DNA from: Diogma glabrata
Lineage: Eukaryota > Arthropoda > Insecta > Diptera > Cylindrotomidae
Reading direction: 5' to 3'
Assembly: GCA_963693315.1 (NCBI GenBank)
Contig: OY856188.1
Location: 147,745,096 to 147,809,095 of the forward strand
Length of the DNA: 64,000 bases
Positions 31,578 to 44,150 of this stretch are shown here, piece after piece. Within the stretch, counting starts at the first letter, position 1; the number at the start of each line of letters is the position of its first letter. The notes beneath the pieces are model-generated. The model saw nothing but the letters and a program-made list of their open reading frames with translations, had not been told where the DNA came from and made no database searches. The translations under genes were made by a program, and so were the position numbers.

Positions 31578-31591
31578 AACTTACTATCGAA

Positions 31592-33399
31592 ATGTCAAGC
31601 CACATAGACGTTGACCATCCGTTCTATGGTTTGGATCCCAGCGAACTACAGATCGAATGTCTGGTTCGGGGTGTGGACTTCAGGGGGGTCAATTGGGAAG
31701 AGGAGCTGCAAAACCACGCAGATCATGGAGCAGTTCCAATAACAGTATCTCATGCGAGAGACTTGGTAGCTGAATCTCAAATGGTGGTGCAGGCAGCACA
31801 ACTTGTTTTGGATCAGGTACGACGACTCCAGCCACCGATTAATCAGACCTTCTTAGGTGGTTTGGCGAATCGAGTGTTGCATTACACGGGTAGAATGAAT
31901 AGGTTGGGTCCTCGCAATGACTTGCAAGAAGCCCGCACCTACGCTATCTCGCAATTGTCATGCGCTTGGGATATAATAGGATCGCTGTCAACACGTCCAA
32001 TTATGCAGAATAAACCAGGAGTATCATCTGCACCATCTGTATCACCTGCATTTCAGCCAGATGAGAGATCCACTCCATTCCCGGTACAGCCAATAACTGA
32101 TACAATACATAGTTTGAATCGTCCAAATCATCAACAACAAAGACGGTCAGAACAATTACCACCGGCTTATTTTCAGCAATCGCGATTGAGAGCGGAGGAC
32201 TTTGCAATACCACAATTGGGTCCATCGTTCCAAGCTGAACAATACACAACAATCCCGCGTTGGTACAACAGCCTCAACAACAACCATTAAATTATCCATC
32301 AGTACCACAGGTACAACCACCACCAGTATATCCACAAGCTCCATTAACAGCAACACCACCATACAACCAACCTCCTCAGGTATGGCGTGACGCGGCTCCA
32401 GCGTTAGCACCAGTGGAGTACCGAGGGGTTCGTGGGAACAATTTGAGTCGTTATGACTCAAATTGGGTTTCAACCTTCACAGGAGATGGTCACTTTCCTG
32501 ATGTTCATGAGTTCGTTCATAGAGTGGAGGCGGCTGCCAGGAGAGACCGTGTGTATTGGGACGACCTCAGGTCTATCGTTCCACGGTACCTCAAGGGGGC
32601 TGCCGACAGATACTATTTGAACTTAACTCATGAATATGAGGTGGTGACTTATCCAGTGTTAAGGGAGGGACTCCTGCAAACCTTCGGTACGCTCACTGAT
32701 GATAAGGCGATCTTGCGCGTTCTTCTGAACCGCAGACAAAAATCAAAGGAGAGCGTATACGAGTACTTAGTGGAGGTTGGTTCGTTGAACCGTCGCTTAG
32801 CACGTCCATTTGCCGACCGTGAAATGTTAGAGATTGCTCGGGAGGGACTGAGTGTGGAGCTCAAAAATGCTACACTAGCAGCAACAATACATTCAATTGA
32901 TGAACTTCGGACTTTATGTCAGAAGTTTGAACGTTTGTGGTCCACACCAGTCCCGACCAGAACATCAAATTTAAGAATTAGCGAGCTACAACATATGGAG
33001 GATTATGAGGTGGATGTTGAACCAGAACGACATGGATATATTGAAGCGATGGATTCAACACCGAGACGGATATTTCAGCGACCTGGCATAACATCTGACA
33101 ACAGTCAACCTGGTCCATCAATGCCCAGACAACCAATAGTATGCTTCAGTTGTGGTGTGACTGGTCACCGAGCTCCGGATTGTCCACGGAAAAACAGAAT
33201 TAAATTATATTGCTGGAAGTGCAACAAGCCTGATGTAATTTATGCAAATTGTTCCTATTGTCACCCGTCGTTAAACTACCGTCCGAGAGTACATGCTTCG
33301 GGGATGGTACCCTCGGTTCAACATCCAATGAGCCCGAAGAAATCGACGAGAGACATGGCGACGCAGGACGATCTGCCACCACTCAAGAAACCCGAATAA
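31592..33399 (+). pseudogene. gag: Gag of gypsy element 2, frameshifted
   Basis: The start is ATG 31592 (GAAATGTCAAGCC), just after the right AACT duplication of the env-only element. The first frame runs to 32290. Comparison with element 1 shows that a single missing base near 32240 shifts the gag frame, which continues as 32260-33399. The capsid region is intact (NWVSTFTGDG, FERLW). The CCHC knuckle is CFSCGVTGHRAPDC (33141), followed by the CWKC...CSYC pairs. The promoter and leader are now 11 kb away because of the nested insertion, so expression from the original LTR is unlikely. Confidence 0.82.
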
Positions 33400-34771
33400 A
33401 TTCATTTAGCACATTTAATTTCCCATCGTTACATCGAACGTATTTTAGACGTCTTGAACGTAACATTAGATATTGGAGGATGAGGAAATTATTTCGTAAA
33501 GCATGTATTTCATCTATCCTCATTAACGACATTAAAATCGACAATGAAGGTTATCGGCACAAAGAGTATACGGATATGATAGCTAAAGTTCAATCATCAC
33601 CTAAGGACTTTCCATCAGTTAAAGTCGTGGATGATAAGCTATACATACGTATTGAGCCAAGACCTGATGCAATACCTAACGATGTTCCTGTGTGGAAGCT
33701 CTGGACACCGAAACCGATGACTTCAAACATGATTCAGAAACATCATGATGATAGTACTGCTGCTCATAGAGTTGTTAAAAAGACATTAGAATACTTCGAT
33801 GTCTTTATTATTGGCCGGCCATGGCGTCACAGGTACACAACTATGTTGTGTCCTGCGACACATGTAAACAAACAAAAGCCACGAATCAGATATTGGGTCC
33901 TCCGATGCAATATCAATTCGAAACAGCACGTCCATGGCAGAGACTCTATATAGATTTTTTGGGACCGTACCCTCGTTCTACACTTGGGAATACGGTGTTA
34001 TTGATAGTTCTGGATCATGCGACGAAGTTTGTACTACTGAAACCACTTAGAAACGCAACTTCACCGAAGGTATATGCTTTTCTGAGGAACGAAGTGTTTC
34101 TTACATATGGGGTACCAGAGTTTCTACACAGTGACAATGGCAAACAGTTCACTAGTACGAACTTTCAAAGTCTTTTGTCAGATTTCGGCATTAAACACAT
34201 TAGGACCGGTGTCTATAGTCCTCAAAGCAACGCGTCAGAGCGGGTCAATAGGTCAGTCCTAGCAGCAATTCGAGCGTTCATAAAAGATCAACATACCAAG
34301 TGGGATTCACAAATTGGTGAAATCGCTTATGCACTGCGGGCTGCAGTACATTCAGCTACCAAGTACTCACCGTACTATCTATTATTTGGTCAACATCCAG
34401 TTTCGGATGGAAATACTTACCATTTGTTGAGATCACTACACAAGCTTGGTGAAGATGCTGGTGAGGAAATAGAACGCTCTGATCATTTGACTCTGCTCAG
34501 GAACCGGGTTCAACAAAACTTAAAAGCAGCTTTCAAAAAGTCGCAACATCTGTATAACCTGCGATCTAAACTACGGACTTTTCAACCACAACAACGTGTG
34601 TTTGTACGGCAACATCATTTGAGTGACGCTACTAAGAAGTTCTCGGCAAAATTGTCTCCAAAGTTTTTACCTGCAATGATTAAGACTAAGATTGGAAATG
34701 TACTCTATGAGTGCATAAATATGAGCGGTAAGAATCTTGGAGTTCATCATGCGAAGGACATCAGGGAATGA
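33300..34771 (+). pseudogene. pol: Pol remnant of gypsy element 2: integrase only
   Basis: Pol sequence resumes after gag in the -1 frame. At about 33519 it jumps from the position matching 10515 of element 1 to that matching 12318, so protease, RT and RNase H (about 1.8 kb) are deleted. The integrase zinc region and DDE core remain (YIDFLGPYP near 33947, HSDNGKQFT near 34129, SNASERVN near 34228). A 1-base loss near 33790 splits it: the second part is open from about 33821 to the TGA at 34769. The GG of the HGG motif in element 1 is also changed. Not functional as read. Confidence 0.85.
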
Positions 34772-35096
34772 TGTTTTTTCGTTAGGTAGGGTCGTTCCTC
34801 TGGCTAGTTGTCTTCGCTGTGGTTCACATCTCCGTGTCATACTTACTGGTTGTATCGGGGTGTCCATAGTGCTGACGTTCTGATGGATGGTCGGTCTCAA
34901 TACTCAGTGAAGTTCTTAGGGACTTCATGAGTGTTGGAACCGGTCATCGGTCTTGATGTCGGTGACTGTTGATACTTCGATCCCAGATACAGTTTAATTG
35001 GTGGAAGTAGTTCGGTGGTTTCCTGACATGGAGGGGATGGTGACGTTTTTGTGACTTCAAGGTTAAATGCCTTGATTATCACCTTGAGTTCATGGT
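34772..35096 (+). other. 3' untranslated region of gypsy element 2
   Basis: This is the counterpart of 13569-13898, with high identity and no conserved ORF. A purine-rich ATGGAGGGGATGGTGACG lies about 70 bp upstream of the LTR, at the same place as in element 1. Confidence 0.6.
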
Positions 35097-36275
35097 GGTA
35101 ACGTCGGCTATATTCTCAATAATAATATTAAAACCAATCTCTATTCTTTTTCGATTCAATTACAAAATATTTCCATATTCCATTTCATTTTTACAATCAT
35201 AATAGTTTAACAGTTTTTTCAAATCATACCGAACAGCCTCAAATTCAAATATCACAGAAAATAAATAAAAGAACTCATTGCTTACTCAGCGCTGTTTCAT
35301 TTTTGGTTTTTTTGTTAAAATAAGAGATGTCAAAATATCACATGTGAGGGATACATATCTGATTTTTCAAGACGAATGTTCATTAAAAATTAGGTTTCGA
35401 TAGAAAGAACATATTCATTAAATGTTAAATAGTTTGTAAAACATAAAGTTTGTTAGTATTTTCAAGTTCCTTAAAGAAAGTGGAAAAGTTTGAGTTTAAC
35501 TCCAAAAAAAAAAAGAATTAAATAATAATAAACCCAAAAATAAAACCAAAACAAAATCACGCTTAATAACACACATATTGTGTAAATAAATATTGGAAAA
35601 AAAACGGAATCTTCTATTTTTTTTTATATACATCAACTTACCTATGTCAGTGGTGAACTACGGTGCAGTCAGTAGCGGTAATTCCAGAACGTTCCGTTTT
35701 ATTGTTTTGAAAACCTGGTACATGTGGTACCAGGTTTAGAGGTACGTAGTGCATGCTAATTAATTATTACTTGAGACAGCATAATCAATGTAAAACTTTT
35801 CTTTTGGTTTATACCTCTCTCCTGTGAATTGGATTCATCACGGAGGAAACTAGAATTGGTTGATTTCATATCATCAATCATACCAGTCATCGTATTAAGA
35901 CACCTGCATGTTTATGCTATCACGACCCATGAATTCCAACGAACAGATGATATAACACAACGTTTTGGCAGGCGCAACGAAAATAAATTATACTAACGTT
36001 GAACAACGTGGCAAGGAATTTGACTTTACATCCCGTCTACTATGCATCGAATGGATCATCCTCAACAGGTGAACAATTTTACATTAAGTTTTTTTTTGAG
36101 TAGTTTATTAAAATGTTAGGCTAGTGTTTTCTAAATAACAGATCCCAAACTCTGGATTCGTCTGGGAGCAACATAACAGATCCCCGGCATAATATAGATT
36201 ACCATATTTTATTTAGTTGTTTGTAGAAAAAGTCCAAAGGGTTCATAGGGTGAACCACCAACGAGTATTACAACA
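35097..36275 (+). repeat. 3' LTR of gypsy element 2
   Basis: This 1179-bp copy pairs with the 5' LTR at 15393. Its first base appears changed (GGTAACG instead of TGTAACG). It carries about 115 bp at 35611-35727 not present in the 5' copy. It ends GAGTATTACAACA and is followed by the duplication GTAT at 36276-36279. Confidence 0.85.
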
Positions 36276-36620
36276 GTATGGAAGATTTACAAAAATTTCC
36301 TGGAACAGCCTTAGCTTTATAAAATTTTCGCAAACCAGTTGGATGCTCAGCAAATTTACTAGCCTTTTTTCTAATAAATAGATGTTGCTCTGCATCTATT
36401 AGTTTTCTACATATATTTCTTTCTATTCGGTACTGTCTAAGGTTTTCATCAGTTTTATTTTGAATAAACTTTTGAAAAGCTTTTTTTTTATTTTAATTCC
36501 TTTACCTGAAATTTACCTTAATTTACCTGAAAACCATAGATCAGCCTTCGGAACGATCAGTCTATTTGGAACAAATCTGCGCATACCCATGTGTATTATT
36601 TCTGGTAAAAATTAGAAGTA
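36276..36620 (-). mobile_element. Ancient non-LTR copy, right-hand block
   Basis: This is diverged sequence matching about 59630-59930 of the intact minus-strand element, read in the same order. Landmarks are AACCAGTTGGATGCTCAGCA against GAGCCAGATGGATGCTCGGC, and AGTCTATTTGGAACAAATC against TAATCGATTTGGAATAAAC. It continues the copy begun at 4080, 15006 and 15294. It is non-coding now. Confidence 0.6.
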
Positions 36621-37049
36621 GCAATGTTTGGATCTTGGCGGAAAAGACAATTACGAAAGAAGAATGAAGAAAAGAATTTAAAAAAAAATAAAAACAACAT
36701 TGATATTTTTATAACGTGTTTAAAAATGCACATGCAAACCATTTTTGAAGAGCAACAAAATAAAATTCAACAAATAAAACAAAAAACTTTATGTGTGCGT
36801 GATAAATAAAACTCGCATATGAAATTTAGTCCACAGTCCGCAGTTCACAGTTCGCATGTTGAAACCCAGCTTGACTTTTTAATAAAAGATTTCACAGTCC
36901 ACAGTTCGCATATTATAACCCATTTTTATAGTCGGCAAACTTATTCTGAAACGTTAACTAAACGTAAAGTAGAAATGTTTGAATTAATGCACTAGAGCAT
37001 TTATAGTAACTTAAAGTTAAAGATAACTTATGTCGTTTTCTTTTTGTCC
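36621..37049. repeat. Intergenic stretch with dispersed CACAGTTCGCAT repeats
   Basis: There are two copies of a CCACAGTTCGCAT unit (36837-36870 and 36892-36922) related to 3995-4035. Near 36927-37020 lies a fragment resembling the ends of the MITE at 42271 (TATAGTCGGCAAAC, CACTAGAGCATTTATAGT). The 61-codon Lys-rich ORF at 36624 has no recognisable features. Confidence 0.4.
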
Positions 37050-39072
37050 GACTAAATATGAAATATTCATTATTCAGACTCTTTGAATATCCGATGATAC
37101 CATGTCAACTATAAAGGAAGGAGATGAGGAAAATGGAAGGAATGAAGATATAGGGATAACTATACTAATTGTTCTAAATGACGATGGACATTTTCTTTAA
37201 ATGCTTGAGGGAAAAATTCATCGGGAAATACAGAGGAGGGCACTGAGTTCAACAATTTGGCCACTCTATTAAAATAGTCGTTCTGGAAGGACACAGTTCT
37301 ACAATGAGGTATTTGTACAACAAATGGATGGGATAACTCTGCAGCTCTGGTTTGTCGGTACTGCGCACACGATGGAAGGTAGAGGATAACTCGCTGAAGC
37401 TATATTTATAGTAGAATGACAATTCAGCCATATTTCTTCGTTGCTGGAGTGAATTAAGCTGGTCCGTTAGTTCGGTATTACCAATCAACCGTATTGATTT
37501 TCTCTGTACAGCGTCTAGATATTTTATTGTCGACTGACAAGCACCTCCTCAAACATGACAGCAGTATTCCATACATGGACGAATAAAGGACTTGAAGATT
37601 AGCAAAATTGATCGGGATTGAAATACTTTTACATCGACTCAAGAAAATCCTAATTTTTGCATTGCAGATTTAGAGAGGTTGAACACATGTTTATTCCATT
37701 TCAGGTTATTTTAACAGGGAAATTTTTATGTCGCTCTATTTGTGAAAGATGGCATAGTTTGGTTTTGGCTGGATTAAATGAAACAAGATTACGATCACCC
37801 CATTCCATTATACGATCCAGGTCTTTGTTGATAGAATCAATAGCAGCTCTCTATCAGTGGTAACTGCAGTATGCGATTGAAATTTAGGAGCTGTATGTGA
37901 TGCATCCAATGTGCTGTCATCAGCAGAACTATGGATTGGGTGCACTGTGGAAATAAGTAAATCATTAATGTATAGAAGAAACAAGGTTGATGAAAGTGCT
38001 GAACATTGGGGAACCCCAGCATTGGTTGTGAAAATATTGAATGTAATACCATCTAAATTAATATGAAATTGGCGACCTGTAAGAAAACAATGAATCCATG
38101 AGACAGTAAGATGGTCTATACCATAAGATTTTAATTTAGCCATGAGATTTTTATGCCACACTTTATCAAATGCTTTAGAAATGTCAACTGAAATACTGAA
38201 TGTTTCACCATGGTTTTCCAGCGATTTGTTCCAGAGATGGGATACGTAGGCTAACAGATCACCTGTTGCATGACTTCTACGAAAACCATACTGCTTATCA
38301 TAAATAATTCGCGACATTTCCAAATAATCTATTAGGTTGTAGTTAACATATTTTTCAAATATTTTAGCCAAAACCGACAGAATTGCAATTGGTCTATAAT
38401 TGTTGGGTCCATCTTACTGCCTTTCTTTGATATGGGTTGAACGCTGGTCGGCTTCCAAGAATCGGGAAATATTCCGGTTTTATGAGATAAATAGAAATTT
38501 TTTGTTAAAATTGGAGCCAGTTGCCTAGCAAAGTTTTTAAGAATGAGGGGTGGAATACCATCGAGGCCAGCAGATTTGTTGATATTGATATAGAAAGAAG
38601 CATTTTCCGTACAATAATGCAACGAAAAATAATTGGTTTCATATTCGTTACAACTGGGGAAATGAGTGCGGGAGAATGGGGAGGCTCAACTAACTTTGAG
38701 TTTTCTGCGAAAATACGATCCAAAAGATCCGTCTTCTCTTTCGAGTCGCTCACGGGAATGTCATTCAGAACTAAGGTTGGAATAGAGGATCGAGTAAAAT
38801 TGCTCTGGACTGATTTAACTACCTGAAAGAAACTACGTGAGCCAGATGGGTGCTCGACGAATTTCTTTGCTTTCTTCTGGATAAACGCGTCTTTGTCCAA
38901 GTCTATTTTGAATTTACTAATATTTCTGGCTTTCTTATAGGCGCTATGGGTTTCAGGTGTTTTGTTTGAGTTATACGTCTTAAATGCTTTGCGTTCATTC
39001 CTCACTGCCTCATCAACATCCCGCGTGAACCAAGGCTCAGTTTTAGGAGTGATTAATCGATTTGTGGCCTTG
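37050..39072 (-). pseudogene. Truncated jockey/CR1-like non-LTR retrotransposon, copy 2
   Basis: This is a 5'-truncated, frame-broken copy of the family at 57.7-60.9 kb. Homology runs from the 3' UTR (37050-37160) through the RT (about 37.8-38.6 kb) into the linker between endonuclease and RT, and stops abruptly at 39072. Compared with the intact copy it lacks about 66 bp near 37707 and has several frame changes (reading blocks 39005-38505, 38622-38332, 38371-37808). One residue near the RT FADD motif is altered: the sequence reads SADDS. The endonuclease is absent. 5' truncation is the usual result of target-primed reverse transcription. Confidence 0.88.
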
Positions 39073-39470
39073 AAAAAATGTCCATAGTTTTCTATCGTAT
39101 CGTTTTCAATAGTTTTGAATCCATAGATCGTAACCTATATATGATTCTATCTATATACGTAGTCTATCGTAGCCTATATACGATTTTTCAGTTTTTGGTT
39201 ACAATGGTTTTTTACGATAGAATTTCTACCTTTAATCTTATTCGTTTTGAATCTGAAGTTTACGATTGGAATATTTTTTTGGTGAAACTGAAGAAGTCAT
39301 GAATCGTTTTCTATTACATTCCATAGTACCAATCGTAATCTATCCTATTTTTCCGTCATCAAATTTCTATCGTGTTGCATCTGAAATTTACGATTGAGAT
39401 TTTTTCAGAAGAAACCAACAACCGTAATCTATTGTTATATCTGTGGCGAACATTTAAATTAAAAAATTTC
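39073..39470 (+). repeat. CGATAG-rich satellite monomer(s)
   Basis: This begins exactly where the truncated non-LTR copy ends. Landmarks are TTTTACGATAGAATTTCTAC, TTTGAATCTGAAGTTTACGA and TCTGAAATTTACGATTGAGA. It matches the tandem array at 46310-47090. The next part (39480-40380) is AT-rich with no recognisable feature. Confidence 0.7.
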
Positions 39471-40379
39471 AAAATTTTAGTAGGCCATGTTTTTATCGTG
39501 AAAAATATTTAAAAAAAACAAATTAGTTTTTTTTTAGAGTTCTTGTTTTTCGATTTGGAAAATATTTTGAAATTCCCTTATTATAATAATATAAAAACAA
39601 TTTCGGATGCAATTAAAAACTCAAATCACTTTGTTAAAGAATAACATTATTAAAATTTTTATCAAAAATGAAATTACCATTGAAATCTTTTATTATTACA
39701 TATATTTACAAAATTAAGTATTGAAGACAATTTTAAGCGATTTCTATAATGTATGAGCAACAATTCATATTGTATATAATAGCCAAAGTCAAGACGCTTT
39801 TAAAACAAACTGAGAGAGAGTTTATTCTACTTGCATAATTTTCCAAAGTAAAAGTTACGTTTACTGAAGTAAAGAAGGAATTTAATTTTCCATTACCAAC
39901 AAATTATAATTTACAAGAACATAGTGCTGTTAAATTACAGAAATTTGAACTATAGTGAGAAACTTATAGCTATATAGATTGAATTATTATCTCCTTAATC
40001 ATATAGCGCGAATATATACAAGCTATATTTTGGTGACCCCGACTAGAAGCACAGCGTTTCAACGCAATCTTTGAATTCGGAGTTCAAGTATTTCTTTTTA
40101 TTAATACAATTTTATAAATTATTTATATATTTAACTTCATTCTTTTTAATTATTGCTTTTGTTTATTTGTTCAATGTTAAATATTTTTAGAATATAATGT
40201 ACAAATTAAGGGAATTTCTAAATTGTTTGGGAGTGTTGTTGGTCGCAGTATTCGGTTTAGTTATCACGACACATGACGCCACAAGTTTTTAAACGCGAAA
40301 CAAATATTTTTATTTTTATAAATGAATATATTTTATATTTTTTTACTGTTTACAGCGCCAAACATATTCTCCTAGTTGG

Positions 40380-40640
40380 TTGGTTGGTTGGTTTACGTTA
40401 CTCAATGGTTGGTTTACGTTAGAATTTCTATTTATTTCGTAACTAATCGCTTTGAATCTGAAGTTAAAGATTGAAATTTTTGTTGGTAAAACTGAATAAC
40501 TTTTATTCGTTTTCGATCATTCATTTCGTATTTAGCACTCTAATGACTAATCGCAACGTATCATATTTTGCAGCATCAAATTCCTATATGAGATCGGAAA
40601 AATCGTCATTCCTTGTCAAGATAAATGATAGAAAACAATA
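40380..40640 (+). repeat. Diverged CGATAG-family satellite copy
   Basis: After a (TTGG)n-like stretch at 40380, the sequence TTTGAATCTGAAGTTAAAGA, ACTGAATAACTTTTATTCG and TTCCTATATGAGATCGG follows the same order as the monomers at 39.1 and 46.4 kb, at lower identity. Confidence 0.5.
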
Positions 40641-41160
40641 GGACTGTTTAGTTTCGGTTCCTATGCAGTTTTTTAATAAAAATGAATGCCTTTCGTTTTT
40701 GCCGATAGAAACGAAAACGGTTCTTATGTTGTTTTGCTTTTGAGGGGAATGCATTACCTATTGTTTTTAATCGTTTCCTTCTGAAGCTAAGCATTTCCTT
40801 AATTTTAAAACTACTCAGGTTGGTGAGAGTTTTTAATATGTGCGTTACAACATAAATTTGCCGTCTTTGGGCTTGTACTGGACACGTAAGAAGTAGATGG
40901 AACATTGTTTCTCATTGTCTCATCCCTATATAATTTCTGCAGAGTTCATTGACAGACAGATCAAGACCTTGGCGTGCTCTTCAAAGCAGTGATAATCCCT
41001 ACCAATGAACTAATGTCCTGTGTGAGCACGGATATCAGTTCTTTGGAGCGCCGAAAGACTATGTTGCGTCATATTTGCTTGCTTATCTTACATGTGCTGA
41101 TGTTTGACCACCGGTTTTCGGTTATGCAGGTAGGCGTGTCATTAGGAGTCTGCTCGTTTT
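40640..41160 (-). pseudogene. Decayed C-terminal end of an RNase-H-type non-LTR element
   Basis: The minus strand encodes ETMFHLLLTCPVQAQRR (about 40905-40855), preceded by LDLSVNELCR. This resembles the conserved zinc-knuckle region after RNase H in I/R1/LOA-type elements (usual form: CR-C, then EET-HLL, C-CPA). The reading frames are broken and no RT is left. The assignment is from the pattern only. Confidence 0.45.
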
Positions 41161-41989
41161 AAATTTGGAGTGTCCGATATTACTAGTGATTCTTCCTTCT
41201 TAGTTTGAATTTTCTTCGGTCCATTGAGCAGGTATATGAGACAGACATCTCAACGCAACGCAGGTCGTAAAAAATTTATTCCGCTAATCTAGTCTGCTCT
41301 AAGGTTTTCTATAGTTCAGCGGGTAGAAACAATAAGGAGCAATTGGCTTGAATGGTTTAAATTGTTTATTTGCCTAGAGAATCTTTGAATCTGTCACTAG
41401 ATCCTTTGGGTATTCAAACTGACGAAAATCTGATACTTTTCGCAGCATGTAATGGGCAAAATCTTCGGTGTCAGTTATACTTTTTTTGCCAGTTCTCAGT
41501 CCCTATAGTGATATACACTTGTGTGTAAGAACACAATTATTTAAAATATTTCTTAAATCTGACACTTCCGTATTATAGTATATTCTTCAACGATGCCGAA
41601 AACAACATATTTTCAAAATATAATTTTCGCGAAGTAGAAGACTGTACATTTTCTACTACTTTTTTAAAAATTATCATTATTTATTAAACATTTTAATTAA
41701 TAATTACATACAATTCACATTTTTAAACGTACTGTTACAAATCAAAGTTTCTATTTTCAATATTAAATATTTATATTTCTGCTATTAAAAAATAGATGAC
41801 TCAATATGAATAATTTATTCAATTTTTTTGTCGTAAATAAATCCGTCTTTAGTTACAAGCTAGATTGTTTTTTTATACAAACAAATCGTGAACTTTATAC
41901 ATTTACATATTTATTCATTATAGCTTTATATATTACTTATCTATACACATTATACGTTACTCATGTTGTTATGTTTTTATTCTATTTAC

Positions 41990-43526
41990 CAGTGTTGCAA
42001 AACGTTACTCGTAACGTAACGCAAAAACGAAATAACGAAATGAAATAGCGTTATTAGTAATAATTACGTTCATAACGTTTTAAAAATTAAACTACGTTAC
42101 AATAACGTAAAACGTAACGATAACTCAATATTTTATTTCGTTTTTCGGGTGACTTTTTTATAATTATGTATATGAAAATCAAAACGCAAAAACCGGTTGA
42201 ATAAAATTAAACTTATCTGCTCTTTATCAATTTTTGCGGACGCTTAAACTACAGATTTTGGTAGTTCTAATGCCCGATTTATAGTTGGTAACGTTAACTT
42301 AACGTTGAACTTTAACTTAACCGTAACTTAAGACATCTAAAAATTTTGATTTATAGTCGGTAAGAAATTACGTATTCATTGACGTTTGATCTGATATTAA
42401 TTATGGTTTTGTAATCAATGTTACAAATCAATCAATTCTTTAAAAGTAATAAACTGATTTTAAAATCAAAATTTAAAATAATAAAATTCGAAACATACAT
42501 TTGATACAAAATTTAAAAATAAAAAAATTTATTTTCATATTAATTTTCTGCTAATATTTGGCTTTAAAGTCGCTTTTTTTTATATCCTTTGCATTTTTTA
42601 AAAAATAAAATTTTATTTTTATGGACACTTGCAATTAAATATTACTTTTCTTTAGTTTTTATACCAAACGTCAAAAAATCCTTAACAAAATCTTTAAGAT
42701 AGAATGAAATGAACTTTACGTTAAGTTAATGTTAATTTTGCGTTAACGACTATAAATGCTCTAGTGCATTTTCATACATTTGTACTTTACGTTAAGTTAA
42801 AGTTACCGACTATAAATCGGGCATAAAATGTTGTACAATTTTAAGTTTATTTTAAATAATTTAAAGTCTGTAGTAGCCGTTTCTGTATCACAGGTGTTTT
42901 GAATAATTTTAAGAAAGAATGTTTTTATGCTGGCCGAGAAATCAATCTGAAGATCTATTAAAAGCAATTCTAATAGTTATAAACAAACTATCAGATTTGT
43001 GAAAACTCCTGATAAGATCGCTTAGTTTTGGTAAAAATTAATTATTTTTAATATTAAAATGATTTCAAAATATTCGTCGGAGTGACGTGAATAATCCATT
43101 GTATAATTCTTTAATTTTAATTACGTCAGTTACATATCTACGCCCGTTGATGACCTCCACGAGATCAAAACTATAGTAGTGTGAATTATAAAAAATATAT
43201 ATACTTAAAAATTTTTAAATTATTGTTTTTTAATTGTTTTTTATATATAACAATAGTGAATAATAAAAGGTGTCGTTATTAAAATTAAAGAATTTGAAAT
43301 GAGTCAAATTTTATAGTTACGTTATTTTAAAATTAAATTGTAATGTTTAAAACTAATCTGTTAAACATTACATTTAATTTTAAAATAACGTAATTATAAC
43401 GTTATAACATAATAAAATATAATATTTTTCTGTTTCATAACGAAATAACGTACCGAAAAAATAAATATACTGTTATAAAAACGAAACGCATAACGTTACG
43501 ATTTTTTTTTTCGTTTTGCAACACTG
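41990..43526. mobile_element. hAT-type non-autonomous element, 1.5 kb
   Basis: It has perfect 15-bp terminal inverted repeats CAGTGTTGCAAAACG (41990-42004 and 43512-43526), flanked by a perfect 8-bp duplication CTATTTAC (41982-41989 and 43527-43534). The subterminal regions are rich in AACGTTA/TAACGT motifs. There is no transposase frame. A second MITE is nested at 42271-42823. Terminal sequence and duplication length both indicate hAT. Confidence 0.93.
42271..42823. mobile_element. PIF/Harbinger-type MITE nested in the hAT element
   Basis: Inverted ends TGCCCGATTTATAGTTGGTA (42271) and TACCGACTATAAATCGGGCA (ending 42823) are followed inward by AACTTAACG/CGTTAAGTT. A TAA duplication flanks it (42268-42270 and 42824-42826). 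A piece of the same family seems present at 36927-37020. Non-coding. Confidence 0.8.
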
Positions 43527-43534
43527 CTATTTAC

Positions 43535-44150
43535 ACTACAAAATCCTATATTTTTATTTTATTTACTCTAAAAATTCCTTAAAATCATTAAACAACACAT
43601 CTCTGACATCTCTGATTTCTGTTTTTTGCGTTTCGCGTCTAGTAGGCTTATTGCTAAAGACGGTTTTGTCAAACAAAATCATATTTAAAAATTTGACTAT
43701 TATTTCTAAAATAAAAACTAAAACATCAGTTTTGATTTAGTTTTTGTATGGGGATGACGTTACGTAAATTCTTGATACATTTTAATACAACCTAAATTAT
43801 TTTACGTAAATAAATATTTTTTTTTGTTTTTGTTAAATACATATGTGAAATATTTTTTTTAAAAATATTTTAACACTAACTGTTTGTTACTAAACTATTT
43901 AAAAAGAATATATGAATATTATATATTTAACTATTATTAATGTCCGTAAATAATTCAAAAATAAATTAACGTTATCTGCCCGAGAGTTAAATTAACTCTA
44001 ACAAACTTATTTCATTAATTAACTGATTCTCTTAACGGGTATTCTAGAATGGTTTATTCTAGTTAGGAAATTCGAAAATAGATGGCTTTTAAAAAATTGC
44101 TTTCGTCACTATAGGTACGAAAGTAATTTGTATAGGTTTTTTTTATCACT
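43535..44150. other. AT-rich stretch without gene
   Basis: There is no convincing ORF. A small imperfect palindrome (AGAGTTAAATTAACTCT, 43984-44000) is the only structure noted. Confidence 0.4.

Larger units (their letters stand above)
15393..36275 (+). mobile_element. Ty3/gypsy retrotransposon, element 2 (defective, with nested insertions)
   Basis: This is a relative of element 1, bounded by TGTAACG...ATTACAACA LTRs and the 4-bp duplication GTAT (15389-15392 and 36276-36279). It carries a solo LTR inside the 5' LTR, an odd duplicated flank (17753-17890), the accessory ORF, the conserved leader block, then an entire env-bearing LTR element (20421-31577) just before gag. Gag has a frameshift. 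Pol has lost about 1.8 kb covering protease, RT and RNase H, with integrase still present. It cannot be autonomous. Confidence 0.88.

Noticed and set aside
31553..31591. Upstream extension of the gag frame of element 2 to 31553
   Set aside because: This part is the end of the inserted LTR and the AACT duplication. The authentic start is the ATG at 31592, matching 8596 in element 1.
36624..36809. Lys-rich 61-codon ORF
   Set aside because: It is low-complexity and AT-driven, next to repeat fragments, with no conserved counterpart in the window.
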